A stretch of DNA of 64,000 bases from a virus: positions 1 through 64,000 of the IMG/VR virus record IMGVR_UViG_3300044631_000905; one strand, given 5' to 3'. The position numbers and the translations under genes were made by a program. Shown here one piece after another: positions 41,014 through 50,269 of the stretch (its first letter is position 1; every line of letters begins with the position of its first letter). The notes under the pieces were generated by a model that was not told the DNA's origin, did no database searches, and worked only from the letters and a program-made list of their open reading frames with translations.

Positions 41014-41248
41014 GTGGATCATCGCGCAGGTCGAAGAGATTGAGGGTGCCACTTCGATAGGTGACCCCGATTGTGTCCTACGCGATCCATACGTGGTAGA
41101 ATGTGATGGGGAGATCAACCAATGGCCTCCCCATTCAAATGATCGTGAGGTGATCGTTAGGTCTTCTGACATCACCACACTTGTCAATCCAAGCACCAAA
41201 CTTCTTGCTGCTTATCTACTTAAAGTTGATCCGCCAAAATCTGAATGA
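40976..41248 (+). CDS. Sm-like protein, paralogue C
   Basis: 90 residues: WIIAQVEEIEGATSIGDPDCVLRDPYVVECDGEINQWPPHSNDREVIVRSSDITTLVNPSTKLLAAYL. Short version of the same plan. It overlaps the DNA polymerase start by ATGA, so all three paralogues are translationally tied to gp43. GC content rises in the middle part. Confidence 0.68.
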   Translation: MEIAANLLKLANEWIIAQVEEIEGATSIGDPDCVLRDPYVVECDGEINQWPPHSNDREVIVRSSDITTLVNPSTKLLAAYLLKVDPPKSE

Positions 41249-43734
41249 AGTTTTATACTAATGTTGAACAAGCTGGCAACCGTTTGCTAGTCCGTGGTTA
41301 TGAAAATGGCAATCGCTACAGCGTGAAGGTTCCCTTCAACCCCACGCTGTACTTGCCTACAAAGAACTATTCTGAATGGCGCACTCTTGAGGGAGATTGT
41401 GTGGAACCACATAAGTTTGGTTCTATTACTGAGGCACGAGATTTTGTAAAGCAATACAAAGAAGTAGAAGACTTTGAGATCTATGGCAATACTAGATTTC
41501 TTTATCAATACATTGCTGAAGAACACCCAGAGGAAGAAGTCAAGTTTGACAGCAGTAAGATCCGTGTATTTACGATTGACATTGAAACCGCTGCCGAAAA
41601 CGGTTTCCCTGACATTGAAACTGCCGATCAGGAGATCCTTGCCATCTCTATCAAAGACAGCTTCACTGGTCGAATTACTGTGTTCGGGGCACGACCATTC
41701 AATAACAAAGATCCCATGGTGGACTACATGCATTTCCGCCATGAAGAAAGCATGTTGGGAGCATTCCTCGAATTCTGGCAAGCAAACTTTCCAGATGTGA
41801 TTACTGGTTGGAACGTACAGTTGTTTGACATGCCGTACATCCACAATCGCATTGATCGTATCCTCGGGGAAAAATTTACAAAGGTTCTTTCTCCATGGAA
41901 ACTTGTATCAAAGCGTGAGATCTTCATCAAAGGTCGCAAGCAGTTTGCGATTGATACTCTTGGCATCTCCACGCTAGACTATCTTGAGTTGTATAAGAAA
42001 TTTACTTATACAAATCAGGAGAGTTACCGTTTGGATCATATCTGTAACGTAGAACTTGGTGCCAAGAAACTGGATCACAGTGAGTTTGATACCTTCAAAG
42101 AGTTCTATGAGAATGACTGGCAGAAGTTTATTGAATATAACATTCATGACGTTCGCCTGGTGGATCAACTAGACGACAAGATGAAGTTGCTCGAACTTGC
42201 GTTCACTATGGCATATGACGCCAAGGTGAATTATGAAGATGTGTTTAGTCAAGTTCGGATGTGGGATAACTACATATATGTGGAGCTATTGAAACGTAAA
42301 GTCGCTATTCCTCCCAAGAAAGAAGCAACTAAAACGGAGAAGTATGCGGGGGCATATGTTAAGGAACCGATACCTGGGTTTTACAATTGGGTGGTCAGTT
42401 TTGATCTCAATAGTCTGTATCCTCATCTTATTATGCAGTACAACATCTCGCCAGAGACACTCACCGAACGGCGCCATCCCAGCGCAAATGTTGAAGGGTT
42501 CCTGAATAAAGAGATTGAACTGGATACTGAGTATTGTGTTGCCGCTAACGGCGCACAGTATCGTAAAGACATTCATGGTTTCCTGCCTCAGATGATGCAG
42601 AAAATGTATGATGGTCGTGTCATCTACAAGAAGAAAATGCTTGCTGCCAAACAGCAGTATGAGAAGACACCTACCGTGGAACTCATGAAGGATATTGCCA
42701 GATACAATAACATTCAGATGGCAAAGAAGATTTCTCTGAACTCTGCTTATGGTGCTATTGGTAACGAGCACTTCCGTTATTACAAGTTGGCAAATGCTGA
42801 AGCGATCACTTTGTCTGGTCAGCTCTCTATCCGTTGGATTGAGAACAAAATGAACCAGTATCTAAATAAGGTGTTGAAGACTGGTGACGTTGATTATGTG
42901 ATTGCTTCTGATACTGATAGCATCTATCTGTGTCTTGATGCTCTTGTTCAAAATGTCTTTGGTGATAAATTGCCAGAGAAAGCAAAGATTGTTTCTTTTC
43001 TGGATAAAGCATGTCAGTCACAGATTGAACCTTTTATTGAAAAGTCCTATCAAGAACTGGCAGATTATGTGAATGCTTATGATCAGAAGATGCAGATGAA
43101 ACGGGAGAATATTGCCGACCGTGGCATCTGGACAGCAAAGAAGCGTTACATTTTGAATGTATGGGATAGCGAAGGTGTGCGATATGCCGATCCCAAGATG
43201 AAAATTATGGGACTTGAAACTGCTAGGTCTTCTACACCAGCATATTTCCGAGACAAATTATATGAAGCCTTCAAAATCATTATCGGCAAAACAAATGATG
43301 AACTCATCAGTTTCATCAATGATGTCCGCAATGAAACCAGAAAGCGACCCTACAACGAAGTTGCTTTCCCCAGAGGCGTCAACAATTTGGCAAAGTATAG
43401 ACACCCCCACGAAATCTACCAGAAGGCAACCCCCATTCATGTAAGGGGAGCACTACTCTATAATCATTACATCAAGAAGTACAATATTGAGAACAAACAT
43501 CCTCTTATTCAAGAGGGTGAGAAAATCAAGTTCATGTATTTGAAAACTCCTAATCCAATTCATGAGAACTGTATTAGTTTCTTTGGTGACCTTCCCCAGG
43601 AGTTTGGACTGGAGAAGTACGTGGATTATCAGACACAATTTGAAAAGTCGTTCCTCGAACCTCTCAAAAATGTGCTACAATGTATTGGATGGACACACGA
43701 GAAAAAAATTTCTATCGGGAGTTTCTTTGAATGA
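41245..43734 (+). CDS. gp43: DNA polymerase gp43 (family B)
   Basis: 829 residues. Exonuclease motifs FTIDIET and GWNVQLFDMPYI; polymerase motif A SFDLNSLYPHLIMQYN, motif B KISLNSAYGAIGNE and motif C ASDTDSIYL. Uninterrupted, with no intein, intron or split. Replicative polymerase acting with gp45, gp44/62 and gp41. Its stop overlaps the next ATG (ATGA). Confidence 0.96.
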   Translation: MKFYTNVEQAGNRLLVRGYENGNRYSVKVPFNPTLYLPTKNYSEWRTLEGDCVEPHKFGSITEARDFVKQYKEVEDFEIYGNTRFLYQYIAEEHPEEEVKFDSSKIRVFTIDIETAAENGFPDIETADQEILAISIKDSFTGRITVFGARPFNNKDPMVDYMHFRHEESMLGAFLEFWQANFPDVITGWNVQLFDMPYIHNRIDRILGEKFTKVLSPWKLVSKREIFIKGRKQFAIDTLGISTLDYLELYKKFTYTNQESYRLDHICNVELGAKKLDHSEFDTFKEFYENDWQKFIEYNIHDVRLVDQLDDKMKLLELAFTMAYDAKVNYEDVFSQVRMWDNYIYVELLKRKVAIPPKKEATKTEKYAGAYVKEPIPGFYNWVVSFDLNSLYPHLIMQYNISPETLTERRHPSANVEGFLNKEIELDTEYCVAANGAQYRKDIHGFLPQMMQKMYDGRVIYKKKMLAAKQQYEKTPTVELMKDIARYNNIQMAKKISLNSAYGAIGNEHFRYYKLANAEAITLSGQLSIRWIENKMNQYLNKVLKTGDVDYVIASDTDSIYLCLDALVQNVFGDKLPEKAKIVSFLDKACQSQIEPFIEKSYQELADYVNAYDQKMQMKRENIADRGIWTAKKRYILNVWDSEGVRYADPKMKIMGLETARSSTPAYFRDKLYEAFKIIIGKTNDELISFINDVRNETRKRPYNEVAFPRGVNNLAKYRHPHEIYQKATPIHVRGALLYNHYIKKYNIENKHPLIQEGEKIKFMYLKTPNPIHENCISFFGDLPQEFGLEKYVDYQTQFEKSFLEPLKNVLQCIGWTHEKKISIGSFFE

Positions 43735-43901
43735 ATGTCTGGGTTGTGAGTTGGACCAATCATGTTGTAGGGCAGATTGGTCCAGATAACATCAAATGTT
43801 TTGACGAGTATGAGACCGCCAGGGCATTTGCTAAACTGATGAGTAACAATTACTCGTATGTAAACATGTATGAAGATGAGGTAAAACAATGGGATTCCTA
43901 G
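43731..43901 (+). CDS. Small protein between gp43 and uvsX (56 aa)
   Basis: 56 codons: [51 protein letters not shown]. It starts in an ATGA overlap with gp43 and ends 13 nt inside uvsX. A compact alpha/beta pattern is visible. Unknown function; kept because of tight coupling on both sides. Confidence 0.65.
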   Translation: MNVWVVSWTNHVVGQIGPDNIKCFDEYETARAFAKLMSNNYSYVNMYEDEVKQWDS

Positions 43902-44902
43902 ATACTATAGTCAAAGAAAGCGGTAATGAGTTTGCTGGTTTTGTTAGCGACGGGGTTGCTGCTGGCGACATTACATCTTACGTTGATACTGGCTCTTATA
44001 TTTTTAACGCCCTCGTTAGTGGTTCGTTGTTTGGAGGTCTTCCTTCCAACAAGGTTACTGCCCTGGCAGGAGAATCAAGCACGGGAAAGACTTTCTTTGC
44101 TCTTTCTGTCGTTCGTAATTTCCTTGCTGCTAATCCTACTGGTGGCGTCATTTACTTTGAAAGTGAATCAGCAATTTCTCGTGACATGATTGAAAGTCGT
44201 GGGATTGATTCTAGACGCATGATCATCATGCCTGTGGGAACGATTGAAGAATTCAGGACACAAGCTTGTCGTATCCTCGACAAGTATATGAAAGAACCAA
44301 AGGATGAGCGTGTGCCCATGCTATTTGTTCTGGATAGTCTTGGTATGCTTTCCACCAGCAAAGAGATGGAAGATGTTGCCAACGACAAGCAAGTTCGTGA
44401 CATGACTAAATCGCAACTGATCAAAGGTGCCTTCCGAGTGCTTACCCTGAAACTGGGTCAGGCAAATGTTCCTATGATCGTAACCAACCACACTTATGAT
44501 GTGATTGGATCCTATGTTCCAACTAAAGAAATGGGTGGTGGAACTGGACTGAAGTATGCCGCTTCCACGATCATCTATCTTGGTAAAAAGAAAGAGAAGG
44601 ATGGAACGGAAGTTGTTGGTAATATCATCAAGTGTGAAGCTAAAAAATCCCGTCTAACGAAGGAAGGTAGTAAAGTTGAAACCAGACTCTATTTTGATGA
44701 ACGTGGATTGGATCGCTATTACGGACTACTGGAACTGGGTGAGGAGCACGGAGTATTCACTCGCAAGGGCAATCGTATCGTTGTTGGTGAATCCTCTGTT
44801 TATCCTTCCGTTATTCTTGCTGATCCCGAGAAGTACTTTACCGAAGAAGTAATGGCACAACTTGAAGAAGCAGCACGTAAAGAATTCTCCTATGGCAATT
44901 GA
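43889..44902 (+). CDS. uvsX: Recombinase UvsX
   Basis: 337 residues, RecA/RAD51 family. Walker A GESSTGKT (61-68), Walker [11 protein letters not shown], and [33 protein letters not shown] (DNA-binding loop region). Catalyses strand exchange for repair and recombination-dependent replication with UvsY. It overlaps gp41 by 11 nt. Confidence 0.95.
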   Translation: MGFLDTIVKESGNEFAGFVSDGVAAGDITSYVDTGSYIFNALVSGSLFGGLPSNKVTALAGESSTGKTFFALSVVRNFLAANPTGGVIYFESESAISRDMIESRGIDSRRMIIMPVGTIEEFRTQACRILDKYMKEPKDERVPMLFVLDSLGMLSTSKEMEDVANDKQVRDMTKSQLIKGAFRVLTLKLGQANVPMIVTNHTYDVIGSYVPTKEMGGGTGLKYAASTIIYLGKKKEKDGTEVVGNIIKCEAKKSRLTKEGSKVETRLYFDERGLDRYYGLLELGEEHGVFTRKGNRIVVGESSVYPSVILADPEKYFTEEVMAQLEEAARKEFSYGN

Positions 44903-46280
44903 ACGTATCGAAGAAACTATCTTGCGTAATCTTCTCTTCAACGAGGAGTATTACCGCAAGGTAGTTCCCTTTCTAAAAGCAGATTATTTCAACGAATATC
45001 ATGAACGCATCTTATTTGAAGAGGTTGCTGACTTCGCCAGTAAGTATGACAAAGTACCTACTCAAGAAGTTCTCTCAATCAACCTCCAATCTAGAAACGA
45101 TCTTACAGAAGACACATTCCAGAGTTCGTTATCTACCCTCAAGTCCCTTGGAGACGAGTGGGTTGATTTCAACTGGCTCCTCGATGCCACAGAAAAGTGG
45201 TGTCAAGACAGAGCAATCTATCTCGCTCTCATGCGGTCCATCAAGATCGCAGATGGAGGTGATAAAAAACTATCAAAGGATGCGATCCCCAGTATCTTAC
45301 AAGAGGCCCTGGCAGTATCGTTTGACGAACACATAGGACACGACTATATTGAACAAGCAGAAGACCGCTATGATTTCTACCACCGCAAAGAAGAAAAGAT
45401 CCCGTTTGACCTTGATAAATTTAACTTCATTACGAAAGGTGGTCTCCCTAACAAAACTCTCAACATCGCTCTTGCTGGTACGGGCGTCGGGAAGTCTCTA
45501 TTCATGTGCCATGTGGCTGCTGCCGCCCTCACTCAGAACTACAACGTTCTCTACATTACATGTGAAATGGCAGAGGAGAAAATTGCTGAGCGAATTGACG
45601 CAAACCTATTGAATGTAAATGTCAAAGATATTGCTGAACTGCCTGAAGTTCTCTTTACTTCTAAGGTACAAGAGATCGCTAGAAAAACTAGAGGCAAACT
45701 TATCATCAAAGAGTACCCAACAGCGTCTGCTCACGTCGGACACTTCAAGGCATTACTCTCAGATCTTTCCTTGAAAAAAGATTTCAAACCTGATATAATC
45801 TTTGTGGATTATCTAAACATTTGTGCGAGCGCGAGGTATAAGGGTGCGATTGTTAATTCTTACACGTATGTCAAAGCGATTGCTGAAGAGCTGCGCGGTC
45901 TTGCTGTGGAACATAATGTACCAATTGTCTCTGCTACTCAAACTACTCGTAGTGGTTACGGTAATAGTGACCCTGACCTTACCGATACTTCTGAGTCTTT
46001 TGGTCTTCCTGCCACTGCTGACTTTATGTTTGCCCTTATCTCTACTGAGGAGCTTGAACAACAAGGTCGCCTCATGGTCAAACAACTTAAAAACCGATAC
46101 AACGACCCAACTGCCTCTAGAAAATTCATGGTGGGAATTGACAGAGCGAAGATGAAGCTGTATGATGTAGCAGACGATGCTTCCGCTATCAGCATTGATA
46201 GTGAAGACCCTGGCGAAGAGTTCGCCCAATTTGCCCAAACCCAAAACCGTTTATCTAAATTTGCTGAGTGGAATGTATGA
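44892..46280 (+). CDS. gp41: Replicative helicase gp41 (DnaB type)
   Basis: The start is ATG 44892 ([15 protein letters not shown]); the frame to 44862 lies within the uvsX end. The 462-residue product has Walker A AGTGVGKS (195-202), Walker [12 protein letters not shown], the glutamine-containing motif [10 protein letters not shown] and an arginine finger region KQLKNRYND. It unwinds DNA at the fork with primase gp61. Coupled to mazG by ATGA. Confidence 0.94.
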   Translation: MAIERIEETILRNLLFNEEYYRKVVPFLKADYFNEYHERILFEEVADFASKYDKVPTQEVLSINLQSRNDLTEDTFQSSLSTLKSLGDEWVDFNWLLDATEKWCQDRAIYLALMRSIKIADGGDKKLSKDAIPSILQEALAVSFDEHIGHDYIEQAEDRYDFYHRKEEKIPFDLDKFNFITKGGLPNKTLNIALAGTGVGKSLFMCHVAAAALTQNYNVLYITCEMAEEKIAERIDANLLNVNVKDIAELPEVLFTSKVQEIARKTRGKLIIKEYPTASAHVGHFKALLSDLSLKKDFKPDIIFVDYLNICASARYKGAIVNSYTYVKAIAEELRGLAVEHNVPIVSATQTTRSGYGNSDPDLTDTSESFGLPATADFMFALISTEELEQQGRLMVKQLKNRYNDPTASRKFMVGIDRAKMKLYDVADDASAISIDSEDPGEEFAQFAQTQNRLSKFAEWNV

Positions 46281-46681
46281 CTATTGATTTTGCCCGTTAT
46301 GAAAAGTTTGTGGATGCTGTTACTTCAGACGCTTCTACAGACTTTGTTGCCCTTTCTGATCGTCTCGTTGAGCTGGATCGTAAGGGTGCCAATATTGAAC
46401 GACTGCTTACTGCTGGCGTCGGTATTAATGCTGAAGGTGGTGAGTTTCTTGAGATCATTAAGAAAATGATTTTCCAGGGCAAACCTTTCAACGAAGATAA
46501 CCGAGAGCATATGATTATTGAACTTGGTGATCTCCTGTGGTATGTTGCTCAAGCAACTCAAGCACTTGGAGTTTCTTTTGAAGAGGTGCTCGAACGAAAT
46601 GTTAAGAAGCTTGAAAAGCGATATCCTGGTGGTCAGTTTGATATCTACTATAGTGAAAACCGAGAAGAGGGTGACCTCTGA
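46277..46681 (+). CDS. mazG: Nucleotide pyrophosphohydrolase MazG
   Basis: The start is ATG 46277 ([12 protein letters not shown]). The 134-residue product has the MazG core: GGEFLEIIKKMIFQGK, then ELGDLLWYVAQATQALG (metal-binding ExxD helix) and LERNVKKLEKRYP. A single-domain phage MazG that hydrolyses nucleoside triphosphates. Common cyanophage cargo. A terminator with a late motif follows. Confidence 0.93.
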   Translation: MTIDFARYEKFVDAVTSDASTDFVALSDRLVELDRKGANIERLLTAGVGINAEGGEFLEIIKKMIFQGKPFNEDNREHMIIELGDLLWYVAQATQALGVSFEEVLERNVKKLEKRYPGGQFDIYYSENREEGDL

Positions 46682-46686
46682 TTATC

Positions 46687-46720
46687 AACCTCCCTCTAAA
46701 TACTAGCAGGGAGGTTTTTT
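46687..46720 (+). terminator. Terminator after mazG; 3' arm is the RBS of 46724
   Basis: AACCTCCCT (46687-46695) pairs with AGGGAGGTT (46708-46716), followed by T. The loop holds CTAAATA. The AGGGAGG of the 3' arm lies 9-10 nt before ATG 46724 and is the only Shine-Dalgarno candidate for that gene. Confidence 0.88.
46696..46702 (+). promoter_or_regulatory. Late promoter motif CTAAATA in terminator loop
   Basis: CTAAATA is at the start of the loop of the mazG terminator, 21 nt before ATG 46724. RNA begun about 46708 would start with the free AGGGAGG. Confidence 0.6.
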
Positions 46721-46723
46721 CTT

Positions 46724-48223
46724 ATGACTAAACAATTAGATTTATCTGGATTTGGTGCTGAATATAAAAAAGCAATTCGTGATATTATGGATACTTTGGG
46801 AGATGAAAATTTCTCTTTCTATAATTTTGACGTAACAAAAATTGCCGACCCTACAGGCAGATCAAAAATTTTCTTTGCTCTTAAAGTAATTGTTCCGAGA
46901 GCAAAGAGAACAAAAGCAGCATCTATGATCGCGCAAAATGTTGCTAGTAAGGGTTATAGTGCTGTTGATACCAAAGGAACTGGCAACCAATTAGATATTG
47001 CTGTTGGCAGTAAAACTTTAAGAATTGATATTAAACCAGAAGGTGGTGGATCAGGAGGAGGAGCTGCTGAAACAGCAAGAAATGAAGCGGCACAATGTCT
47101 TTATGCTGCCCTTGCTTTCAATGTATACAGAGGAGAAATAGATGAAGATCATCCCATTTCTTTGAGTGATTTTGAGAAAGCATCAAGAACAATTGATGTT
47201 GATGTGCCTTTTGAGCAATTGCTCCCAGATGAATTATCAAGAGAATGGCAAATATCTTCCATCAGAGGAGCAAACAAATTGTGGCAAACCTTTCATAATT
47301 CTGGTAAGAATTATATTTTTTGTAGAGGTGGTGGACCAGACGATAAAGAAATTAAAAAAGCATATCAACGGGCTAGAAGAAGCATGATGAAAGATCCCAA
47401 TGTTAGGGTAATCTTTTCTTCCGAAGATAAATGGAATCCAGCAGATATCTGGATGGTATCATCTACATTCAATCCCAGTGATTTGGATAAGCATAAAACT
47501 GTTGACACAATAAACGAATTTATAAAAGAAAAATATGAACAAAGAGAACTAATTGGTGTTTCTCTGAAAAAAATAAAAGGGCCAGCAAAACTAAAAGTTT
47601 TGAACTATGATCCAAATGATAAGATGAAAGAACTGGAGGATGTTAAGTGGGGACAATATTGGGTAAAGTTCAAAGATACTAGATTAGTTGGTGGTGAAGA
47701 TGCTTTCCCGATGGATGTCTATCTTTATTGGAAAAAAGGTGGCGGAGACGCAGATAGATTTCAATCAAGAAATTTTGGTGGGGCATCATCTCCTTCTTGG
47801 CAGATAGAAAAGAAAGGAGCATCTGCGGCGCAGGGTCGTTGTGGTGGTGGAAGTATTGTTGAAATTTTAAAATCTCTCGATGTATCTTATACTGGTATTA
47901 CAACTGGTTGGAACAATAGAACATTTTGGGCTGATTGTAAACCAACAAATAAATCCAAGAAGGATCGTATTAATGATGAACTAGTTGAATTACTTGGTAA
48001 ATATTGTGGCACAAATACAAAAACAGGATATCCTGGAGATGTACAAGCAAGAGCTGAAGTTGCTAATCAAACTCAATCTTACAGATATAGTAAATTGATG
48101 GGTCTTCGGTTATTGGATTGTATTTTAACTTCTGGAAAAGCAGATGAAATTATGAAAGCACTATATTGCTATGCTGGATCTCAAACTGACAAATCATCAG
48201 TTCATGTAAAACTTATGGACTGA
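46724..48223 (+). CDS. Unknown large protein with nuclease-like N-terminal core
   Basis: 499 residues. The N-terminal part reads DENFSFYNFDVTKIADPTGR, then GTGNQLDIAVGSKTLRIDIK (a D...DxK spacing like PD-(D/E)xK nucleases), PEGGGSGGGAA (Gly-rich loop) and later EDKWNPADIWMVSS. A WNPADIW-type motif occurs in several phage proteins of unknown role. The C-terminal half has QRKKG-poor, Cys/Gly-rich segments and no known domain. Candidate nuclease or capsid-associated protein; unresolved. Flanked by terminator-like hairpins, so it forms its own transcription unit under a late motif. Confidence 0.65.
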   Translation: MTKQLDLSGFGAEYKKAIRDIMDTLGDENFSFYNFDVTKIADPTGRSKIFFALKVIVPRAKRTKAASMIAQNVASKGYSAVDTKGTGNQLDIAVGSKTLRIDIKPEGGGSGGGAAETARNEAAQCLYAALAFNVYRGEIDEDHPISLSDFEKASRTIDVDVPFEQLLPDELSREWQISSIRGANKLWQTFHNSGKNYIFCRGGGPDDKEIKKAYQRARRSMMKDPNVRVIFSSEDKWNPADIWMVSSTFNPSDLDKHKTVDTINEFIKEKYEQRELIGVSLKKIKGPAKLKVLNYDPNDKMKELEDVKWGQYWVKFKDTRLVGGEDAFPMDVYLYWKKGGGDADRFQSRNFGGASSPSWQIEKKGASAAQGRCGGGSIVEILKSLDVSYTGITTGWNNRTFWADCKPTNKSKKDRINDELVELLGKYCGTNTKTGYPGDVQARAEVANQTQSYRYSKLMGLRLLDCILTSGKADEIMKALYCYAGSQTDKSSVHVKLMD

Positions 48224-48224
48224 T

Positions 48225-48244
48225 GGACAGTTTTGGAACTGTCC
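48225..48244 (+). terminator. Hairpin after 46724 gene
   Basis: GGACAGTT (48225-48232) pairs with AACTGTCC (48237-48244), loop TTGG. No T run follows, so it may be an RNA-stability or processing element rather than a true terminator. Confidence 0.5.
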
Positions 48245-48286
48245 TGTGCTTCCTCCTAACCAACCAAAATTGTGTATTATAGATAG

Positions 48287-49492
48287 ATGGCAAACATCAA
48301 GCAACTCAAGCACTTAGAACACCTTGAAGACGAGATGCTCAACTATGGGGTTGAGGGTTGTGAGGCAGCTGTATCTTTCCTTAAGGAATTGAGAAAGATG
48401 TTAGGACAGCAAGAGAGCACTGGGTTTATGCAGACCAAATGGGATGGAGCTCCTTCTGTTGTGTGTGGTGTGGATCCTTTATCTGGAGTATTTTTTGTTG
48501 GTACTAAATCAGTATTTAATAAAACTGAACCAAAACTGTGCGCTACAGAAAAAGCAGTTGATTCTTATTATGAAGGTGATCTCGCAGAGAAACTGAAATA
48601 CTCTTTACGTTATTTCAGTAAGTTGGGCATTAAAGGTGTCATCCAAGGTGACTTACTTTTTACGGATTCTACTAGGCACACGGAGACGGTAGATGGAGAA
48701 CAACTCTATACATTTAGACCAAACACTATTACTTATGGCATCCCTACTGACCACGATATTGGTAAAGAAGTTGGTAGAGCAAAAATTGGTGTAGTATTTC
48801 ATACTCACTACACTGGAGATTCGCTCGCAGAAATGCAAGCACGAGCTGGTGCTCCTATCAATACGTTCAACAAAGTTCCTGAAGTAGCGGTGATTGCCAA
48901 TGATACTCCAATGAATAGAGTGGGGTTTTCTAGGTCAGAAATGGCGCGGTTTGATAGGTATGTTGCTAAGATTGAACGTATGTCTCAGTTATGTGGAGAC
49001 TTCTTGGACGATCTTGTTAGTAACTTTGGAACTACAGGAGATGCTAAGTTTCACATCTCTTCTTATCTAAAACAGTTCTTCAACAGTGAGATCAAGAATG
49101 CTCGTAGTATCAGTAACATTGATGAGACTATCAACGAGTTAGTAAATTTCTATCATGATAAGATGAGTAAAGAACTTGCCAAGATCAAGACAGTTGATAA
49201 CTTGACAAAGAAACGTAATCTTGTTTACAAGAGTGAGAACTATCTTCTTGATAATGTTTATAAATTCAAGACCATGATTGCTCTATACAAAGAACTACAA
49301 GCAGTCAAACAAATGGTTATAGATAAGTTAGACCATCTTGAAGAGTTTAGAACTTTTGTTCAGACCGAGAAAGGATATAAGGTCACAACTCCTGAAGGAT
49401 ATGTTCTTCATAAAGACGGTAGTATGATTAAGTTTGTCAATCGTCTGGAGTTTGCTTACAACAACTTCACTCTACAAAAGCAATGGCGATAG
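48287..49492 (+). CDS. DUF6267-like protein with ligase-type KxDG motif
   Basis: 401 residues. FMQTKWDGAPSVVCG (K51-W-D-G) resembles motif I of nucleotidyltransferase-superfamily ligases, and GIKGVIQGDLLF fits a later motif. These are followed by a long helical C-terminal part. Similar proteins in marine T4-like phages are assigned to DUF6267. An adenylate-forming nucleic-acid ligase or end-modifying enzyme is plausible but not shown. It overlaps the adenylyltransferase-like gene by 10 nt, implying joint function. Confidence 0.7.
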   Translation: MANIKQLKHLEHLEDEMLNYGVEGCEAAVSFLKELRKMLGQQESTGFMQTKWDGAPSVVCGVDPLSGVFFVGTKSVFNKTEPKLCATEKAVDSYYEGDLAEKLKYSLRYFSKLGIKGVIQGDLLFTDSTRHTETVDGEQLYTFRPNTITYGIPTDHDIGKEVGRAKIGVVFHTHYTGDSLAEMQARAGAPINTFNKVPEVAVIANDTPMNRVGFSRSEMARFDRYVAKIERMSQLCGDFLDDLVSNFGTTGDAKFHISSYLKQFFNSEIKNARSISNIDETINELVNFYHDKMSKELAKIKTVDNLTKKRNLVYKSENYLLDNVYKFKTMIALYKELQAVKQMVIDKLDHLEEFRTFVQTEKGYKVTTPEGYVLHKDGSMIKFVNRLEFAYNNFTLQKQWR

Positions 49493-50043
49493 GAAAGACT
49501 TGCTACTTTACGTTTGGTAGGTTCCAACCACCAACGACTGGACACAAAGAAAACTTTGATGGTGTAAAGCAAGCAGCTGGCCAGCATGACTATCGCATCT
49601 ACATCTCACAAACTGTAGATACGAAAGGCACTAATCCTTTGCCACCAGATGTGAAGCTTAGTTACATGAACAAGATGTTTCCAGAACATAAAGGTAAAAT
49701 ACATTCTGGTCCTAAACAACCAGTCGAAATTTTACAAGACCTAATGCTAGCAGGATATGATGAAGTGGTATTTCTTGTGGGGTCTGATCGGGTCAGCGCC
49801 ATGCAATTCCTCCATAAATACAACGGAAAAGACTTTTCTTTCAGAAACATTGAGATCCAATCTTCTGGAAGTAGAGATGCTGACGGTGATACATTCGCCA
49901 TCTCAGGGACAAAAATGAGGAGAGCAGCATTTGCTGGCGACTTCAAAACATTTCGTTCTGGTATTCCTAGAGCTTTGAACGATAAAGAATGTATGAATTT
50001 GATGAACGAAATCAAGAGTAGGTTACCAAAAACATTTAAATGA
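49483..50043 (+). CDS. NMN adenylyltransferase-like protein
   Basis: 186 residues with GRFQPPTTGH (residues 12-21), the HxGH-type nucleotide-binding motif, VFLVGSDR in the middle and DTFAISGTKMRRAAFAGD near the end (ISxTxxR motif). These are signatures of the NadM/NadR-type cytidylyltransferase-like family that makes NAD from NMN and ATP. The phage protein may salvage NAD or adenylylate another substrate. Coupled to the KxDG protein upstream and the next gene by ATGA. Confidence 0.8.
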   Translation: MAIGKTCYFTFGRFQPPTTGHKENFDGVKQAAGQHDYRIYISQTVDTKGTNPLPPDVKLSYMNKMFPEHKGKIHSGPKQPVEILQDLMLAGYDEVVFLVGSDRVSAMQFLHKYNGKDFSFRNIEIQSSGSRDADGDTFAISGTKMRRAAFAGDFKTFRSGIPRALNDKECMNLMNEIKSRLPKTFK

Positions 50044-50267
50044 AAGACTTTAAGAAACTACGTGAAGAAGCCCTGCGTCAACAGCAAAGACAGCAGGAAG
50101 TTTTCAAAGAAGGTGATACTGTAATGTCTTCACGCAACGGTGAGAAAGGAACCATTCATCGTGTTGGTGGAAACTATGCCATCATCATTACAGAAGATGG
50201 TGAGATGTTCCGAGAGTGGATCAAGAATATCAGGACTATAAATAATACGAGAAGAACTTTACCATAA
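50040..50267 (+). CDS. Small SH3/KOW-like protein
   Basis: 75 residues. A charged coiled start (DFKKLREEALRQQQRQQEVF) is followed by EGDTVMSSRNGEKGTIHRVGGNYAIIITEDGEMFREWI, a beta-barrel-like pattern common to small cyanophage proteins. Possibly nucleic-acid-binding; function unknown. It follows the adenylyltransferase by ATGA. Confidence 0.65.
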   Translation: MKDFKKLREEALRQQQRQQEVFKEGDTVMSSRNGEKGTIHRVGGNYAIIITEDGEMFREWIKNIRTINNTRRTLP

Positions 50268-50269
50268 AG

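Noticed and set aside
41245-43734. Intein or intron in DNA polymerase
   Set aside because: The polymerase frame is continuous with motifs A, B and C in order at normal spacing.
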